The notes under the pieces: model-generated
Told to the model about the DNA's origin: nothing
What the model saw: only the letters and a program-made list of their open reading frames with translations
Databases searched by the model: none
Part shown: positions 12,054-22,299 of the stretch, piece by piece
Position numbering within the stretch: position 1 is the stretch's first letter
How the letters are laid out: every line of letters begins with the position of its first letter
NCBI GenBank assembly: GCA_930367215.1
Contig: OV884059.1
Coordinates: 230,453,803 to 230,517,802, forward strand
Length of the DNA stretch: 64,000 nt
Direction of reading: 5' to 3'
Origin: Pollenia angustigena
Lineage: Eukaryota; Arthropoda; Insecta; Diptera; Polleniidae
Translations under genes and position numbers: made by a program

Positions 12054-12777
12054 CACAGAAAGAAAAAGCTCGTACTAAATCTAAGTTTGTTCTTCTTACT
12101 TTAGTGCGAGTCGTACTCAAAAATTTCAGTACGGATAACACTTTAAAGTACTTAAAACAATCTAAAATGGGATAACTTTTAAAAACCAATGTTCGTGCAT
12201 ACACGTGTATTCGTAAAAGTTTGTTGGGAAACCAACAACAATACTTCAAGAAGAAAAATATAGATTATTTTCATGTTTAAAAAGTAAAATAAGAAGCAAT
12301 AATTTCCATATTCTATTTGTTAAAATTAGTGAGTTTAATACAAAAAATTTTAAAGTTGAATGATTACGTGAGCCATACTGGGCATGTTGCTGGTGTCCCA
12401 TAACTGAGAATTTCTCTGCAAACAAAGGGCGAAATACAACAAAAGTGAAATAAACATGTGTAATGGGTAAGTAAAATAATAATATTCTCTCTGCTTCTTT
12501 AGGGAAAGTGTTAAGGTTAGAATCAATCTAATCTCACTTTCGGATTATTTTAAGTACGAATCGAGATGAAACCATCTTAGAAATTCTTGAATCAAGCACA
12601 GTTTGAGATTAATTATATCTCACTTTTAATTAAGGCAATACTGTTTTCGGATTATTATGGATATGGATACTTGTATTAAGCATTCTGTACTTGATTTAAG
12701 GAAATCCGTACTTACCGTACTATTGTCCCGTTTCGACTTGATTTAAGTACGGCTGGATTGATTTGTTTTTTTCAGTG
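12054..12777. mobile_element. Inverted-repeat element, CACAGAAAGAAA ends, TA flanks
   Basis: The left end is CACAGAAAGAAAAAGC and the right end is the complement of CACTGAAAAAAACAAA. Sub-terminal 'cgtacttaaatc' words occur in both arms. TA precedes and follows the element (12052-12053, 12778-12779). The 724-bp interior has many TTAAGTACGG-like words and no transposase. The ends belong to the same CACWGARAAA class as 15973-16250 and Z1/Z2. Confidence 0.75.
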
Positions 12778-13868
12778 TAGATAAAGGTATTTAAAATGTC
12801 AAACTTCATAAAAAAAATAAATAATTTATAGCCAGCATAACTCTCTCTAATTGGTACACCTAAAGTTTGCGGGAAGGTTCAAACTTTGATGTACTCGTGG
12901 AGGGGTCTTAACAAGCATATTTATAGTGTGAGCAGCGTTGCTACATGTGCAGGTTTATCTAAATTTTGCAGTTACTCTAAGCATTAGACAGTTTTAAAGT
13001 CTTTTGTTTTAAAAAAAAGTTTTTTCGTAAATTGTGCAGATTTTGCAGTTTTTGCATTAAAATTTTTTACTTTTAATTTTATTATATTATTTGTTATTTT
13101 TAAAGCCATAATCATACTCCATTTGTATAAATATACGTAAGGGGCGGGTCAGTAAGTCCGTGAACTTTTGAATTTACGACATCTTTATTAAAATGGCTCA
13201 GTATACTTTTTCATCTTAGCAGTCATCTGCCAGTTGACTCCTGTCAAAATTCAAATAAGCTGTATCATTTATTTTTTGTTTGACAACCACCAATGATCGC
13301 AGACTACCTGGTGATTTGAGGAGAAAATTGAAAAAAGTGAATTACCATGGCAAAAATCCAGAATTTGTGTGTGTGTTGTTTCTTTTTATTTGCGTTAACA
13401 TTCTGAAATAAATATTGCAGTAATTTTTACTGCATGTCCATATGACAATTAAGAAATTTGCACCCTAATTAAAATATATTTGATGACAAACATGAGTTTT
13501 TTTAATTTTCAGCAATAAAAGTGGAAAGTATGTGTTACACGGACGATGCTGGATGAAAAATCAAACTAGTTCAGATATTAAGTCAATCACACGTACACGA
13601 GCTTAAAATCAGACATTAAAGTTGCTCCGATCATAGCTTATACAAACATATCGATCGTTTACTTTACTAGTGGTCTTGGATAAAAATATGCCTTTATTCT
13701 ACATTAAGGGTCTTCATAAGGTTAAGATCGTAAGATATTTTTGATCAAAAACTTTAAACGGCTCAACAAAAATATATATTATTTTTTGATTTACGATACT
13801 ATTGAAGAAAAGGATCGATATGTAGTTTGTTGCATTTTTAATTTGAGAAATAAAAAAAAAAAAAAAAA
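12778..13868. other. Non-coding stretch
   Basis: Nothing bounded was recognised. A block from 13142 ('gggtcagtaagtccgtgaac') to about 13350 has the look of a DNA-transposon 5' end, but no matching right end was found. A poly-A tract ends at 13870. Confidence 0.4.
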
Positions 13869-13887
13869 AAGTTAGAGTGCTATATTT

Positions 13888-14688
13888 GGCGGCATGAAAT
13901 AACCCCCCAAAAAAAGAATGAAATAACCCCCCAAAGCGTGGGGCCTTATTTCATATGCAATAAAGCCCCATTTTTGAAAATGAAATTAGCCCCCAACGAA
14001 ATGAAATAACGCCCCAAACATAAATGAAAAAATTCCCTAATTTTTGGGGGCTTATTTCATATGAAATAAAACCTCAATTTCTGAATTGAAATAAAGGCCC
14101 AATATATGAAATACAATTAATTATACAGTTTTGCTTTAAAGAATCACGCGATATATATCATGGTATGATTCACCAAACAAAGCTTTTCCTTTATGGTATT
14201 ACAAACACCGGCTTCGCTAGCTAAAGCTTCTCTGCATAGCGCCAGGATTTTCTCCTCTATAGTATTAAAATACCGACTCGACCAGGCTACGCAGAGATGC
14301 TTTAGTTAGCGAAGCCGGTGTTTGGTATACCATATAGCAGAAAACCATTGCGCCCGGCCGAAGGCCGGCTATGCAGGTCAGCTTTTTTTATCGAAGCCGG
14401 TGTTCTGTATACCAAAGTGGATAAATCCTTGCGCCCAAAAACGTTTTCATTATAAATTTGAAAATGAAATAATCCCCCAAAAAATATATTGGGGCTTTAT
14501 TTCATAATGATTTTTTGGGGGATAATTTCATATGAAATAATACCCCAATTAAAAAAATGAAATAACACCCCAAAGAAAATTAAATAACCCCCCAAAAATT
14601 GTTTTTGTTGTTCTCTGTACAAACTTTTGGGGGGCTATTTCATTATTTTTTTGGGGGGTTATATTTTGGGGGGTTATTTCATGCCGCC
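13888..14688. mobile_element. Foldback-like element of inverted AACCCCCC/GGGGGGTT units, 9-bp TSD
   Basis: The element starts GGCGGCATGAAATAACCCCC and ends with its complement through CATGCCGCC. GCTATATTT is present on both sides (13879-13887 and 14689-14697), a perfect 9-bp target duplication. About fifteen copies of a unit resembling ATGAAATAACCCCCCAAAA occur inside in both orientations, for example near 13921, 14042, 14465, 14510 and 14624, so each arm can fold on itself as well as with the other arm. The central part holds a separate GC-richer hairpin. Tandem-unit inverted arms with 9-bp duplications are the hallmark of Foldback/MULE-type elements. No transposase is encoded. Confidence 0.88.
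14192..14420. repeat. GC-richer hairpin core of the foldback-like element
   Basis: 'tatggtattacaaacaccgg' at 14192 pairs with 'ccggtgtttggtataccata' ending at 14335. The pairing continues through cttcgctagctaaagc and gctttagttagcgaag. A third partial repeat (gaagccggtgttctgtatac) lies at 14395-14414. The composition (for example 'gcgcccggccgaaggccggc') is unlike anything else in the window. Confidence 0.8.
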
Positions 14689-15094
14689 GCTATATTTGGC
14701 TGTGCCGAATCATTGATACCCTCCACCGACAGTTCGAATGTTTTAAGAGTAATATCTATATGATGTCTAGTTATTATTTTTATGTTTATAAAAACATCTG
14801 CATTAAAATTGTTGAGGTAAAGACACATATTAAATTATTGACCGACAATCAGAAAGTTTAATGCTTTTTTTTTTAGCAATTTTAAATAGCTTGAGTAAAA
14901 TATTATGATTCGTAACAGTTTAAGCCGAACTTTAATGATTTTGAGGAGGGTAATTTATATTGGAGCCATGGTAAGCTGTGAACAAATCATCCCAAAATTC
15001 TGCAGAGTGATTTCTGGTATTAAAAAAAATAAATTTCAATACAGCGGTGCAATTAGTTTTAGAGTTTGCAGTGAATTTCCGAAGTCTGCTAAAA

Positions 15095-15545
15095 TGGGAT
15101 CCAAGGTAAATTATGGACCGTATATCACAAAATTGCAAAACATTTTTTCTAACCATATTTTACCAGAGTGGGCTTTATATGGAGCCTAGGGTAAATTATG
15201 GACCGATCTTTACGAAATTGCACAGTGTCACTTCTAGTCCTGATGCACCAAATTTTTGTATGATAGCATTATTGTTTACGGCTTTAGTCGTACTAAACTG
15301 TTTTCCGGGAGTAGAGTTTATATGGGGCCTAGGGAAATTTATGGACCGATCTTCACGAAACTTCATAGTGTCATTTCTTGTCCTATAAGACTGTGACGAG
15401 GCAAATTTTGTTATGATAGCATTATTAATTATGGCTTTAGGCGTACTATACTGTTTTCCGGGAGTAGTGTTTATATGGGGCTTAGGGTAAATTATGGACG
15501 GATCTTCACGAAATTTAACAGCGTGATTTCCCGTCGAATAAAACG
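15095..15545 (+). repeat. Degenerate tandem units 'gtaaattatggaccgatctt'
   Basis: The phrase 'ggtaaattatggaccg' or a close variant occurs near 15105, 15190, 15333 and 15485, mostly preceded by 'tatatggggcctaggg' and followed by 'acgaaattgcacagtgtcac'-like text. Spacing is 85, 143 and 153 bp. The same phrase recurs at 63890 and 63975, so it is an internal feature of this repeat family. Confidence 0.75.
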
Positions 15546-15972
15546 AATTCCTTGCAAAATCTTATATAATTCTGTACATTGTTCCACCATTTATGTTAGT
15601 TTTTGCAATAAAATTATAAATTTTTTTTAGGTGGTGTTCCACATTTTGATTCATAGCTCTGATCCTACTGAACCGATTTTGCTGGATTTTAATCCCAAAC
15701 TGCTTAGGATAACTACAAGCAATTTGACAACCAGTTTGTTTAGTTCTTTTGAGTTTTTCGAAAGTGAGCGTGTTTCAACAGACGGAAAGACAGACGGACA
15801 TGGCCAAATCGACTTAGAATTACTCAAGGACCCAGAATATCTATACTTTATGGGGTCTGAGATGGAATATAAAAAAGTTTCACACGAAATGACAAACTTA
15901 GTATACCCTCTTCAGAACTAATTGTGGTGGAGGGTATAAAAAATGAAATTGTCAAGGTAAACTTTGCTGATG

Positions 15973-16250
15973 CACTGAAAAAATTTTCTTCACAGATCCA
16001 ATGAAATTTACATTAAAATTCAACCTATGTAACCCTTCATTGGATTAATGAAGGATTAATAAAATCGATGACACAATTTTCATCGATTTTATGAATCCTC
16101 ATTGAAAAAATGGATAAAATAAACGTTGTCATTAAACTAATGCAAAATTATCATTGATTTTATGAAACATTTCATTAATTCAATGAAAGGTTACATAGGT
16201 TGAATTTTAATGTAAATTTCATTGGATCTGTGAAGAAAATTTTTTCAGTG
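15973..16250. mobile_element. MITE with ~75-bp inverted repeats, CACTG ends
   Basis: The first and last roughly 75 bases are almost perfect complements: CACTGAAAAAATTTTCTTCA at the left, its complement at 16231-16250, continuing through 'cacagatccaatgaaattta' and 'aacctatgtaac'. TG flanks both ends (15971-15972, 16251-16252). The 278-bp element could fold into one long hairpin and encodes nothing. CACTG ends with a 2-bp duplication fit the CACTA/Mirage group, but this assignment is inference. Confidence 0.88.
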
Positions 16251-17309
16251 TGTAGAAGTGAAAGAAAGTTGAAAAATCTTTTTCGGAGTAAATTTTACCA
16301 ACAAACCATTCCATAAAGAAAATGTAACTGAATTGTAAAATAAGCTTATCATCAGAGATTTCCTGCAACTTTTTATAAGCATACTTATTGTTAGCTTATT
16401 TAAATATTAAAAATTAACAGTTTTTAAAAAGCTGGAGGTCCACACTACGCCTTTTCGCCTCCATGCATTGCATGTTTTTCATAACTTACTTGCTTTCTTC
16501 GTTTTAGTTACATTGACAGATGAGTTGGCTGATGGAAGCAAATTACCACCATAGTGTGCAACTATTATTTCGTTATATTCCTTATCTTATAAAAGTATTA
16601 CGAATGTAAGTCTATTGTAAACATGATTAGATAACTACGTTTCTGAAGCCTGCCCCCATATTCATAAAAACATTTCAGGTTTATTTAAGGTTTATGAAAC
16701 GAATTTCCTATGAAAATTTGTTCAATAAACCTTTTATAAATTAATTTCTTTTATGAATATGGCTGTTATTCTTTAATTAAACTTCTCACCTTATTGTATA
16801 CTACAGACAAGCAATATTAACGCAAGAGTTCAGTTTTCATTATTAACCCTGCTCCGTAAAATATCGGCAAAATTACGACGCGCGATTTTATTTTCCAATT
16901 AGAACCTGTTTTTGCTGTTTGTTTTGTTCTTATTTTAAAGTAAAGCATTAAAAAAATTATATAAACTTATTATTGATGAAAAAATAACTAAATATAAATA
17001 ATAAATCGATTTTGCACACGGCGTATTTTATTGCCTCTTGAATAGGTCGTAGTCAAAATGACGAAGGATGAAATTAGTGAAACAAACATTAAGACGTTCT
17101 AGGGTTAAACGCTTTTTGCAATAGCATTCGCAACACTTTTCTAAGCTTAAGGCATATGTGAAAAAGCTTGTTTCAAGTTATTTCTGAATAGTTTTCGTTT
17201 GTTGGGTTGCTTGTGCAAAAGGCCTCTAAACAAAAGATAATATGGAAAAAAGCTCTTTCTCCACAAAAAGTCTCAATGATTTTCTTATTTTGGATAATAC
17301 ATTGCGCAA
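16251..17309. other. Non-coding stretch with one short MITE
   Basis: Apart from the short element at 16651-16765, no gene or ordered repeat was recognised. Confidence 0.45.
16651..16765. mobile_element. Short MITE, ATATTCATAAAA inverted ends
   Basis: 'gcccccatattcataaaaac' at the left and the complement of 'cagccatattcataaaag' at the right enclose about 115 bp with internal AGGTTTAT/ATAAACCT complementarity. The element at 21929-22045 has the same terminal word. Confidence 0.65.
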
Positions 17310-17700
17310 TTATCATGCGTTTAGGTTGGACCAACCTTTATTAAGCAAATCAAAATACACTGTTAACATAGGAAAAAGTAAATATAATTTGAAACCTTAA
17401 GGGTTTTTAACTACATAATCAATTTTGTAAAGAAACCTCTTTTTTCAGGGAGAAGGAGAATCCTTGTAAAACGATCTATGCGCTATAGAAGAGAACTAAA
17501 GACAGATATGAGTTTAGCACACTTTACTCTACGTTCTTATATGTACACGAAAAGATAAATAAATTTTTTAGAAATATCGCATGCGATAAAAAATTATATT
17601 AAAAAATATCGCAAACGATAAAAAAAATTTATTCTAAAAATACGATTATTTACACAAAGTTTTAAAGTGTTAAAAAATATTAATAATTCAACATTTTTAA
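17310..17700 (+). repeat. Repeat P, copy 1 (direct repeat flanking the Ubl3 exon)
   Basis: This block recurs at 21570-22080 in the same orientation. Shared phrases are 'tttattaagcaaatcaaaat', 'gaaacctcttttttca/ttgtttca', 'cgctatagaagagaactaaa', 'gacagatatgagtttagcac' and the palindrome TATCGCATGCGATA. It is non-coding, and copy 1 lacks the MITE present in copy 2. Confidence 0.85.
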
Positions 17701-17940
17701 TTTTTCAAATTTATTCTATGAGCTAAATTTCAGTTATGTATTTTATAAAGCTTTTTTGTAATAGTTCTATTCCTTCAATTTTTCAGAAATGACTTTATAC
17801 ACTACCAGACTATTATATTGTATTTTCTTTTTACATTTTACCTTAGCCTTCCTTTGGAAAGCAATGAGGTATATTGAATGTACAGAAAAATTTTAAATTA
17901 TTAGACACCAGCAGAATGTAATGAAACTGGGAATTATTTC
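17660..17940. repeat. Left arm of an inverted repeat whose right arm carries Z1
   Basis: Bases 17660-17800 are complementary to 19404-19540 and bases 17800-17930 to about 18040-18160. The two right-hand pieces become contiguous once element Z1 (18163-19401) is removed. This left arm therefore gives the uninterrupted version of the Z1 insertion site ('gactttatacactaccagac'). Confidence 0.85.
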
Positions 17941-18039
17941 CTTCTATTTGTTAAAATAGTTGAGTTAAATACATTCAATTTATAAAGTAACACTATCCAG
18001 TGAGAATGCTGACGAAGTCCGTAGCGGGCCAGAAAATGC

Positions 18040-18162
18040 ATTACATTCTGCTGGTGTCTAATAATTGTAAATTTTTCTGTACATTCAATATACCTCATTG
18101 CTTTCCAAAGGAAGGCTAAGGTAAAATGTAAAAAGAAAATACAATATAATAGTCTGGTAGTG
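18040..18162. repeat. Right arm (proximal part) of the inverted repeat
   Basis: 'cattctgctggtgtctaata' to 'atagtctggtagtg' is the complement of 17800-17930. The arm continues at 19402 beyond Z1. Confidence 0.8.
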
Positions 18163-19401
18163 CACAGAGAAAACCGATTCGTGATCACAACCGAATTTGG
18201 CGCCAATCGAATTTCGTCGGTTGCATGTGCTATCACACAATTTGGGTCCAATTACTGAAAATTTCGTTGCTTAGCATAATAGGTTTGATAGCAACATTTT
18301 AATTTTAGTACACTATCAGTCATAACAACAGATATTGTTAGTTGTACGTATGATAATTAGAAACAAAATTGTGCTTATACCCGAATAAATGATAGGTGCA
18401 ACTGAATTAACACATAATTGGTGTTCATAACAAGAGATTTTATTGTCGGTATCAATATATTTTTTTAACCGGTCAAATGCAGCCCATAAGGAGCAAGGAC
18501 TTGTCCAAAGGTAATCTCAATGAATGGAAAAAATGGCAGGACCATATAACCCAGCTTACATTACAAAGGGGATGTCTTAAAACTACTCCATGGTTTACTC
18601 CAGGGGATTAGCTTAGAAATCGTTTCAAAACGAAACCATGTCGTTAAAAAACGAAGACATGTCGTTTCACTTCAATCTCTTTTTAATAATGACATGGTCC
18701 ATACTTGCACTACATTGGACCAGTCCAGGATCAAAATGGATCATGAAGTCCAATATAATTTGTAGGGTATAACAAATAACACAAACATTCATACATACAT
18801 ATGTATGTACGTGTATATGTTCATACCTATAAGAATACGTAAATTACTTACCCCTATTTATTAAGTTTTTTACCTTTTCCATTTTTGACCGCAAATAAAT
18901 TTTTTAAATATAATATTAAAAATTAATTTAATCTATCAAATGTTTTGACAGAAAATTAAGTAAGCAATTAAGGCTTTTAACTATTTTTTGGTTGTGAATT
19001 CCGAATAATTATATTTTCATTTGTTGTACTCGAATTGAATGTATTCCAACAATCAATAATTAGCTGCAATAAATGAATAATCATTTATATTACAAAATTT
19101 ATTGACGAAAGCAAATTATAATAATTATTGATTGCAATGACCAATATTCAGTATTGCCCTATATTAAATTCGGTTGTGATTCTAACCATTTGTACCAATT
19201 TTTAGAACTTAATTAAATTAGTTATCATAACTAATAAAAGAATTGAAGGAATCATATTTTAGTTGGAACATCATTTTTATAATCAAGAGAATTAAACATC
19301 AGTTAGAAGTATTCATTTTTAATAGTTGCAATAATAAATCATGTTACTTGATCAATATTTTATTACTGCAACCGTTTCCCAACCAATTTGTTTTCTGCGT
19401 G
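18163..19401. mobile_element. Element Z, copy 1 (CACAGAGAAAAC ends)
   Basis: The ends are CACAGAGAAAACCGATT and the complement of CACGCAGAAAACAAATTGG. TG is present on both sides (18161-18162, 19402-19403), and the inverted arm at 17790-17810 shows the site without the insertion, so the limits are well supported. Length 1239 bp, no transposase frame. Inside, 18480-18765 shares the 'ggaccatataacccagct' and 'ttgcactacattggaccagt' phrases with the element at 20806-21177. A second copy at 34923-41338 carries a CR1-type insertion. Confidence 0.88.
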
Positions 19402-19560
19402 TGTATAAAGTCATTTCTGAAAAATTGAAGGAATATAACTATTACAAAAAAGCTTTATAAAATACATAACTGAAATTTAGCTCATAGAATAAATTTGAAA
19501 AATTAAAAATGTTGAATATAATATAAAATAACCTTCGGAAGGAAATAATTCCCAGTTTCT
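19402..19560. repeat. Right arm (distal part) of the inverted repeat
   Basis: 'tgtataaagtcatttctgaa' through 'aaattaaaaatgttgaa' is the complement of 17660-17802. It restores the arm interrupted by Z1. Confidence 0.8.
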
Positions 19561-19689
19561 ATTTGTTAATATAAATAATTTTAATAGATTTTTTTGATAT
19601 TTTATAAGTTTTTACATCCAATTTCTGCATAGATATGTTATTAATAAATATATTTTATTTAAAATAATTTAAATTTATATTTTTCTTAC

Positions 19690-19798
19690 CTTCCGGCCAA
19701 TTATCAAATACTGTTTGTGCAATATCACCAGCTGAGTCAGTTGGATTAAATAGGAATTCTTTTGTTTTGCCGCTCACAAGTATTAAACGTAAATTTAT
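19690..19798 (-). CDS. Ubl3: Ubl3 internal coding exon (membrane-anchored ubiquitin-fold protein)
   Basis: Read on the minus strand, this 109-bp exon encodes 36 residues plus the first base of a split codon. It starts INLRLILVSGKTKEFLF and ends SAGDIAQTVFDNWPE, which I recognise as the N-terminal half of the ubiquitin-like fold of animal UBL3/MUB proteins. The acceptor is 'atatatttttag' just upstream and the donor is GTAAGA directly after the exon. The terminal G needs AY from the next exon to make the aspartate expected after NWPE. UBL3 is a small prenylated protein that tethers a ubiquitin fold to membranes; in mammals it has been linked to protein sorting into small extracellular vesicles. 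The exon starting at the INLRL isoleucine fits my recollection of the vertebrate gene. Neither the preceding (short N-terminal) nor the following (ILRLIYQGRF-type) exon was found. It lies between transposons and within a direct-repeat pair. Confidence 0.93.
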
Positions 19799-20254
19799 CT
19801 AAAAATATATTAAATATATAATTTTGTTGAAATTAGTTAAGGAAGTTAATAATTTACTACAAAAGTTTAACTTTACTTCATATATTTACTAAAAACTAGT
19901 TGATATAAACGTGTAGTTATGTTTTAAGTTAACAAAGGTAATCAATAATTTTCGGTTAAAATAATAAATAATAAAAAAAAAATATTTTCCTCAAAAAACA
20001 AGGGAAGCGAACAGTAAATTGTAGTGGTTAAATAGTTTATGATTATTATAATTATAGTATAAAAAAAAATACTTAACAATAATAATTTGACTTAAAGAAA
20101 ATGGAAATAAAATTTCCATTTTAGTTCCTGAATTGATAAATTTTTAATAAGGGTATTCACGTCACAAGTTGCACCCTTGCAAAAAAGCAAAATTGCAAAA
20201 ATATTAAAACAACCACACAGCCAATTAGTTGTGCGTAAATAATACACATAAAAC
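19799..20254. other. Ubl3 intron segment, AT-rich
   Basis: This stretch lies directly 5' of the Ubl3 exon on the minus strand and begins with its polypyrimidine-poor but T-rich acceptor region. No element was recognised before the mariner fragment. Confidence 0.5.
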
Positions 20255-20425
20255 AAAACTATCTTTTGCGAGAGAAATTCAATGGCCGTGTTGATTAGCT
20301 GCCACGATCATGTGATTGTGATTCATGTAAACCGTTGGACTTCTATCTTATGGAATATTTAAAAAAAACGTCCAGAACAATACAAGAGCTAGAGGATGAG
20401 ATAATTCGGCAGACTGCTCTCTGCG
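20255..20425 (+). pseudogene. Mariner transposase C-terminal fragment
   Basis: 'cttttgcgagagaaattcaa' through 'cacgatcatgtgattg', 'ccgttggacttctatcttat' and 'caagagctagaggatgagat' follow the C-terminal coding region of the mariner at 58.1-59.2 kb (ERNSMAV, SCDLTPLDF and IQELKDEIIRQ equivalents). It has deletions and frameshifts and no terminal repeats, so it is a dead fragment. Confidence 0.8.
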
Positions 20426-20805
20426 GGAAATTTGTGCCAATTGTTCTTTTGTACAAAAAGAAAGAACTCATTGACAGTGAAAGGTTCTCCTTTCATGTAA
20501 CTGATTTACGAAGAACAAAAAGGTAGAAAAAGCAATGAATTACAGTACAGTCTTCACTGGTGGTGTGACACATTTTTTTGGGACTTTCTAAAATTTGGTT
20601 CTTGAATTATATTCTAGGACTTGTTTTATTGATATAATACTACATTGTACTGTCACTAAACATGTTCATTGAGAATAGATGTGTGACTGGCCAAATGGTG
20701 TCAATTGACCCACTCCAAAGACAACCCCATGCAAAAGTGATAGGTCTTATTCATAGAAAACTAGAACCAGTCTCTACCACCAAAGACCTATCACGGGACT
20801 ACTTT

Positions 20806-21177
20806 CCCTGCAAATAATAGGACCAGTCCAAACACGCGTGTAAAATTAAGCCCACAAGGGACTAGGACTAGTCCAAAAGTTACCCAAACGTATGGAAAAA
20901 CATGGTCTATTTAACATTACGATGTCCTAGGGGAGGACCATATAACCCAGCTTTGGACTACAAAGGAGTAGTTTTAAACCTACTCCATGGTATACTCAAG
21001 AGGATTAGTTTAAAGTCGTTTAAAAACGAAAGCACGTCGTTAAAAAACGAAGACATGTTGTCTAACTACAAACACTTTTTAACAATGACATGATCCATGC
21101 TTGCATTACATCGGACCAGTCCATGGAGTAGTCCATTTTATCAAAATGGATCAGGTGGTCCAATATTATTTGCAGGG
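20806..21177. mobile_element. MITE, CCCTGCAAATAAT ends, rich in GGACYAGTCC words
   Basis: The left end CCCTGCAAATAATAGGACCA and the complement of the right end CCCTGCAAATAATATTGGAC match closely. The 372-bp interior is packed with 'ggactagtcc', 'ggaccagtcc' and 'catggagtagtcc'-like palindromic words. It shares several phrases with the interior of elements Z1 and Z2 (18480-18765, 35250-35560). No coding capacity. Confidence 0.75.
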
Positions 21178-21569
21178 TTGGTGTCAGTTCGCTTCCCTCT
21201 AGGGCTGCTGACGACATTGAACCTCCATAATTTCTCAGAGTCATTGAAAATATGGATCATTGGAAAGAAATATGTCACCGAAGCCGTGGCGAGCATATGT
21301 CCGATATTTTCTTTCACACATAATTGGAAAAGATCCCTCTATAATAATAAGAAATATCAAGCCCTAATTGCAAAAATAACGTAAGCGACATCATTTTTCA
21401 CTTGCATCATCTCCTAAAACTAAGCGACAAATTTCATAAAAAATTATTATGAAAAAAATATACAAAAATCTCGCTCCTGTAAAATTTGATTTTTGACGCT
21501 TACGTTATTTTCGCTGTTAGGTCTCGATATTAAGATAATTCTCTGAAAACTTTTTGTTTTATTAACAAT

Positions 21570-22080
21570 TAAAATCATTCGTTTAAGTTAGACCATACTT
21601 TATTAAGCAAATCAAAATACATTAAGGTAAAATTAAATATATTTTAAGATCTTTAGGGTTTTAAACTAATCCATTTTGTAGAGAAACCTCTTGTTTCAAG
21701 TAGAAGGAGGCGCTATAGAAGAAAACTAAAGACAGATATGAGTTTAGCACACTTAACTCGTCGTTCTTATTATACTGTTATTAAAAGGAATACGAGTGAA
21801 GATATATGTTTACGAAAACATAAAAACATTTTTTAGAAATATCGCATGCGATAAAAAATTATATAAAAAAATATCGCATGCGATAAAAAAATTTTATTTT
21901 AAAAATACGATTATTTACACAAAGTTTTACTGCCGTATTCATAAAAAATTAAAATGGATTTGAAATTCATTTTAAGAAGAATTTGTATGAAACTTTTGCC
22001 TTAAAACACATTTCAAACTTATTTCAGTTTTTATGAATACGGGGGTTAAAGTGTTAAGAAACATCAATAATTTTTATCGA
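21570..22080 (+). repeat. Repeat P, copy 2
   Basis: Direct repeat of 17310-17700 with an additional MITE (21929-22045). The 14-bp palindrome TATCGCATGCGATA occurs twice, 30 bp apart, with one copy degenerate in copy 1. Copy 1 supplies the empty MITE site 'caaagttttaaagtg'. Confidence 0.85.
21929..22045. mobile_element. MITE in repeat P copy 2, CCGTATTCATAAAAA ends
   Basis: Comparison with copy 1 shows an extra 117 bp plus TT. Ends ACTGCCGTATTCATAAAAA and the complement of CCCCCGTATTCATAAAAAC pair, and internal AAATTCATTTTAAG blocks continue the pairing. It is related by its terminal word to 16651-16765. Confidence 0.82.
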
Positions 22081-22299
22081 TTTATTTTTAATTAAAAACT
22101 TTTTTGATATTTTATTAGTTTTGCTCCGTTAATAAAGTTGGAATATAATTTATAATTATATCAATACATAACTCTTAGCAAAAAAAAATAAATAAATCAA
22201 TTCTTTTATAAGGCCCTTGTAAAGGCCTTACCTATTTTTTTAAGTATTTTTCTTTAGAGGTTATTAACTGCAAAATCCAAGATGCACATAAGTAACAAC

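Larger units (their letters stand above)
13869..15945 (+). repeat. Hairpin-ended fly repeat, near-complete, hosting the foldback element
   Basis: The left end 'agttagagtgctatatttgg', hairpin-like 'ggctgtgccgaatc' and 'gataccctccacc' are continuous once the foldback element at 13888-14688 is removed. The right end at 15900-15940 is 'gtataccctcttcag...ggtggagggtataaa', which is inverted relative to the left TACCCTCCACC. Near the right end the blocks 'agacggacatggccaaatcg', 'cttagaattactcaagga' and 'tactttatggggtctgag' resemble a conserved block seen in many fly interspersed repeats. Internal degenerate tandem units are listed separately. No transposase was recognised. Confidence 0.65.

Noticed and set aside
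13142..13350. Possible 5' end of a mariner-like element (gggtcagtaagtccgtgaac)
   Set aside because: No complementary right end and no transposase-like frame could be found, so no boundary can be supported.
17934..18251. 105-codon minus-strand frame
   Set aside because: It spans the border between the inverted arm and element Z1, so it cannot be an ancestral gene.
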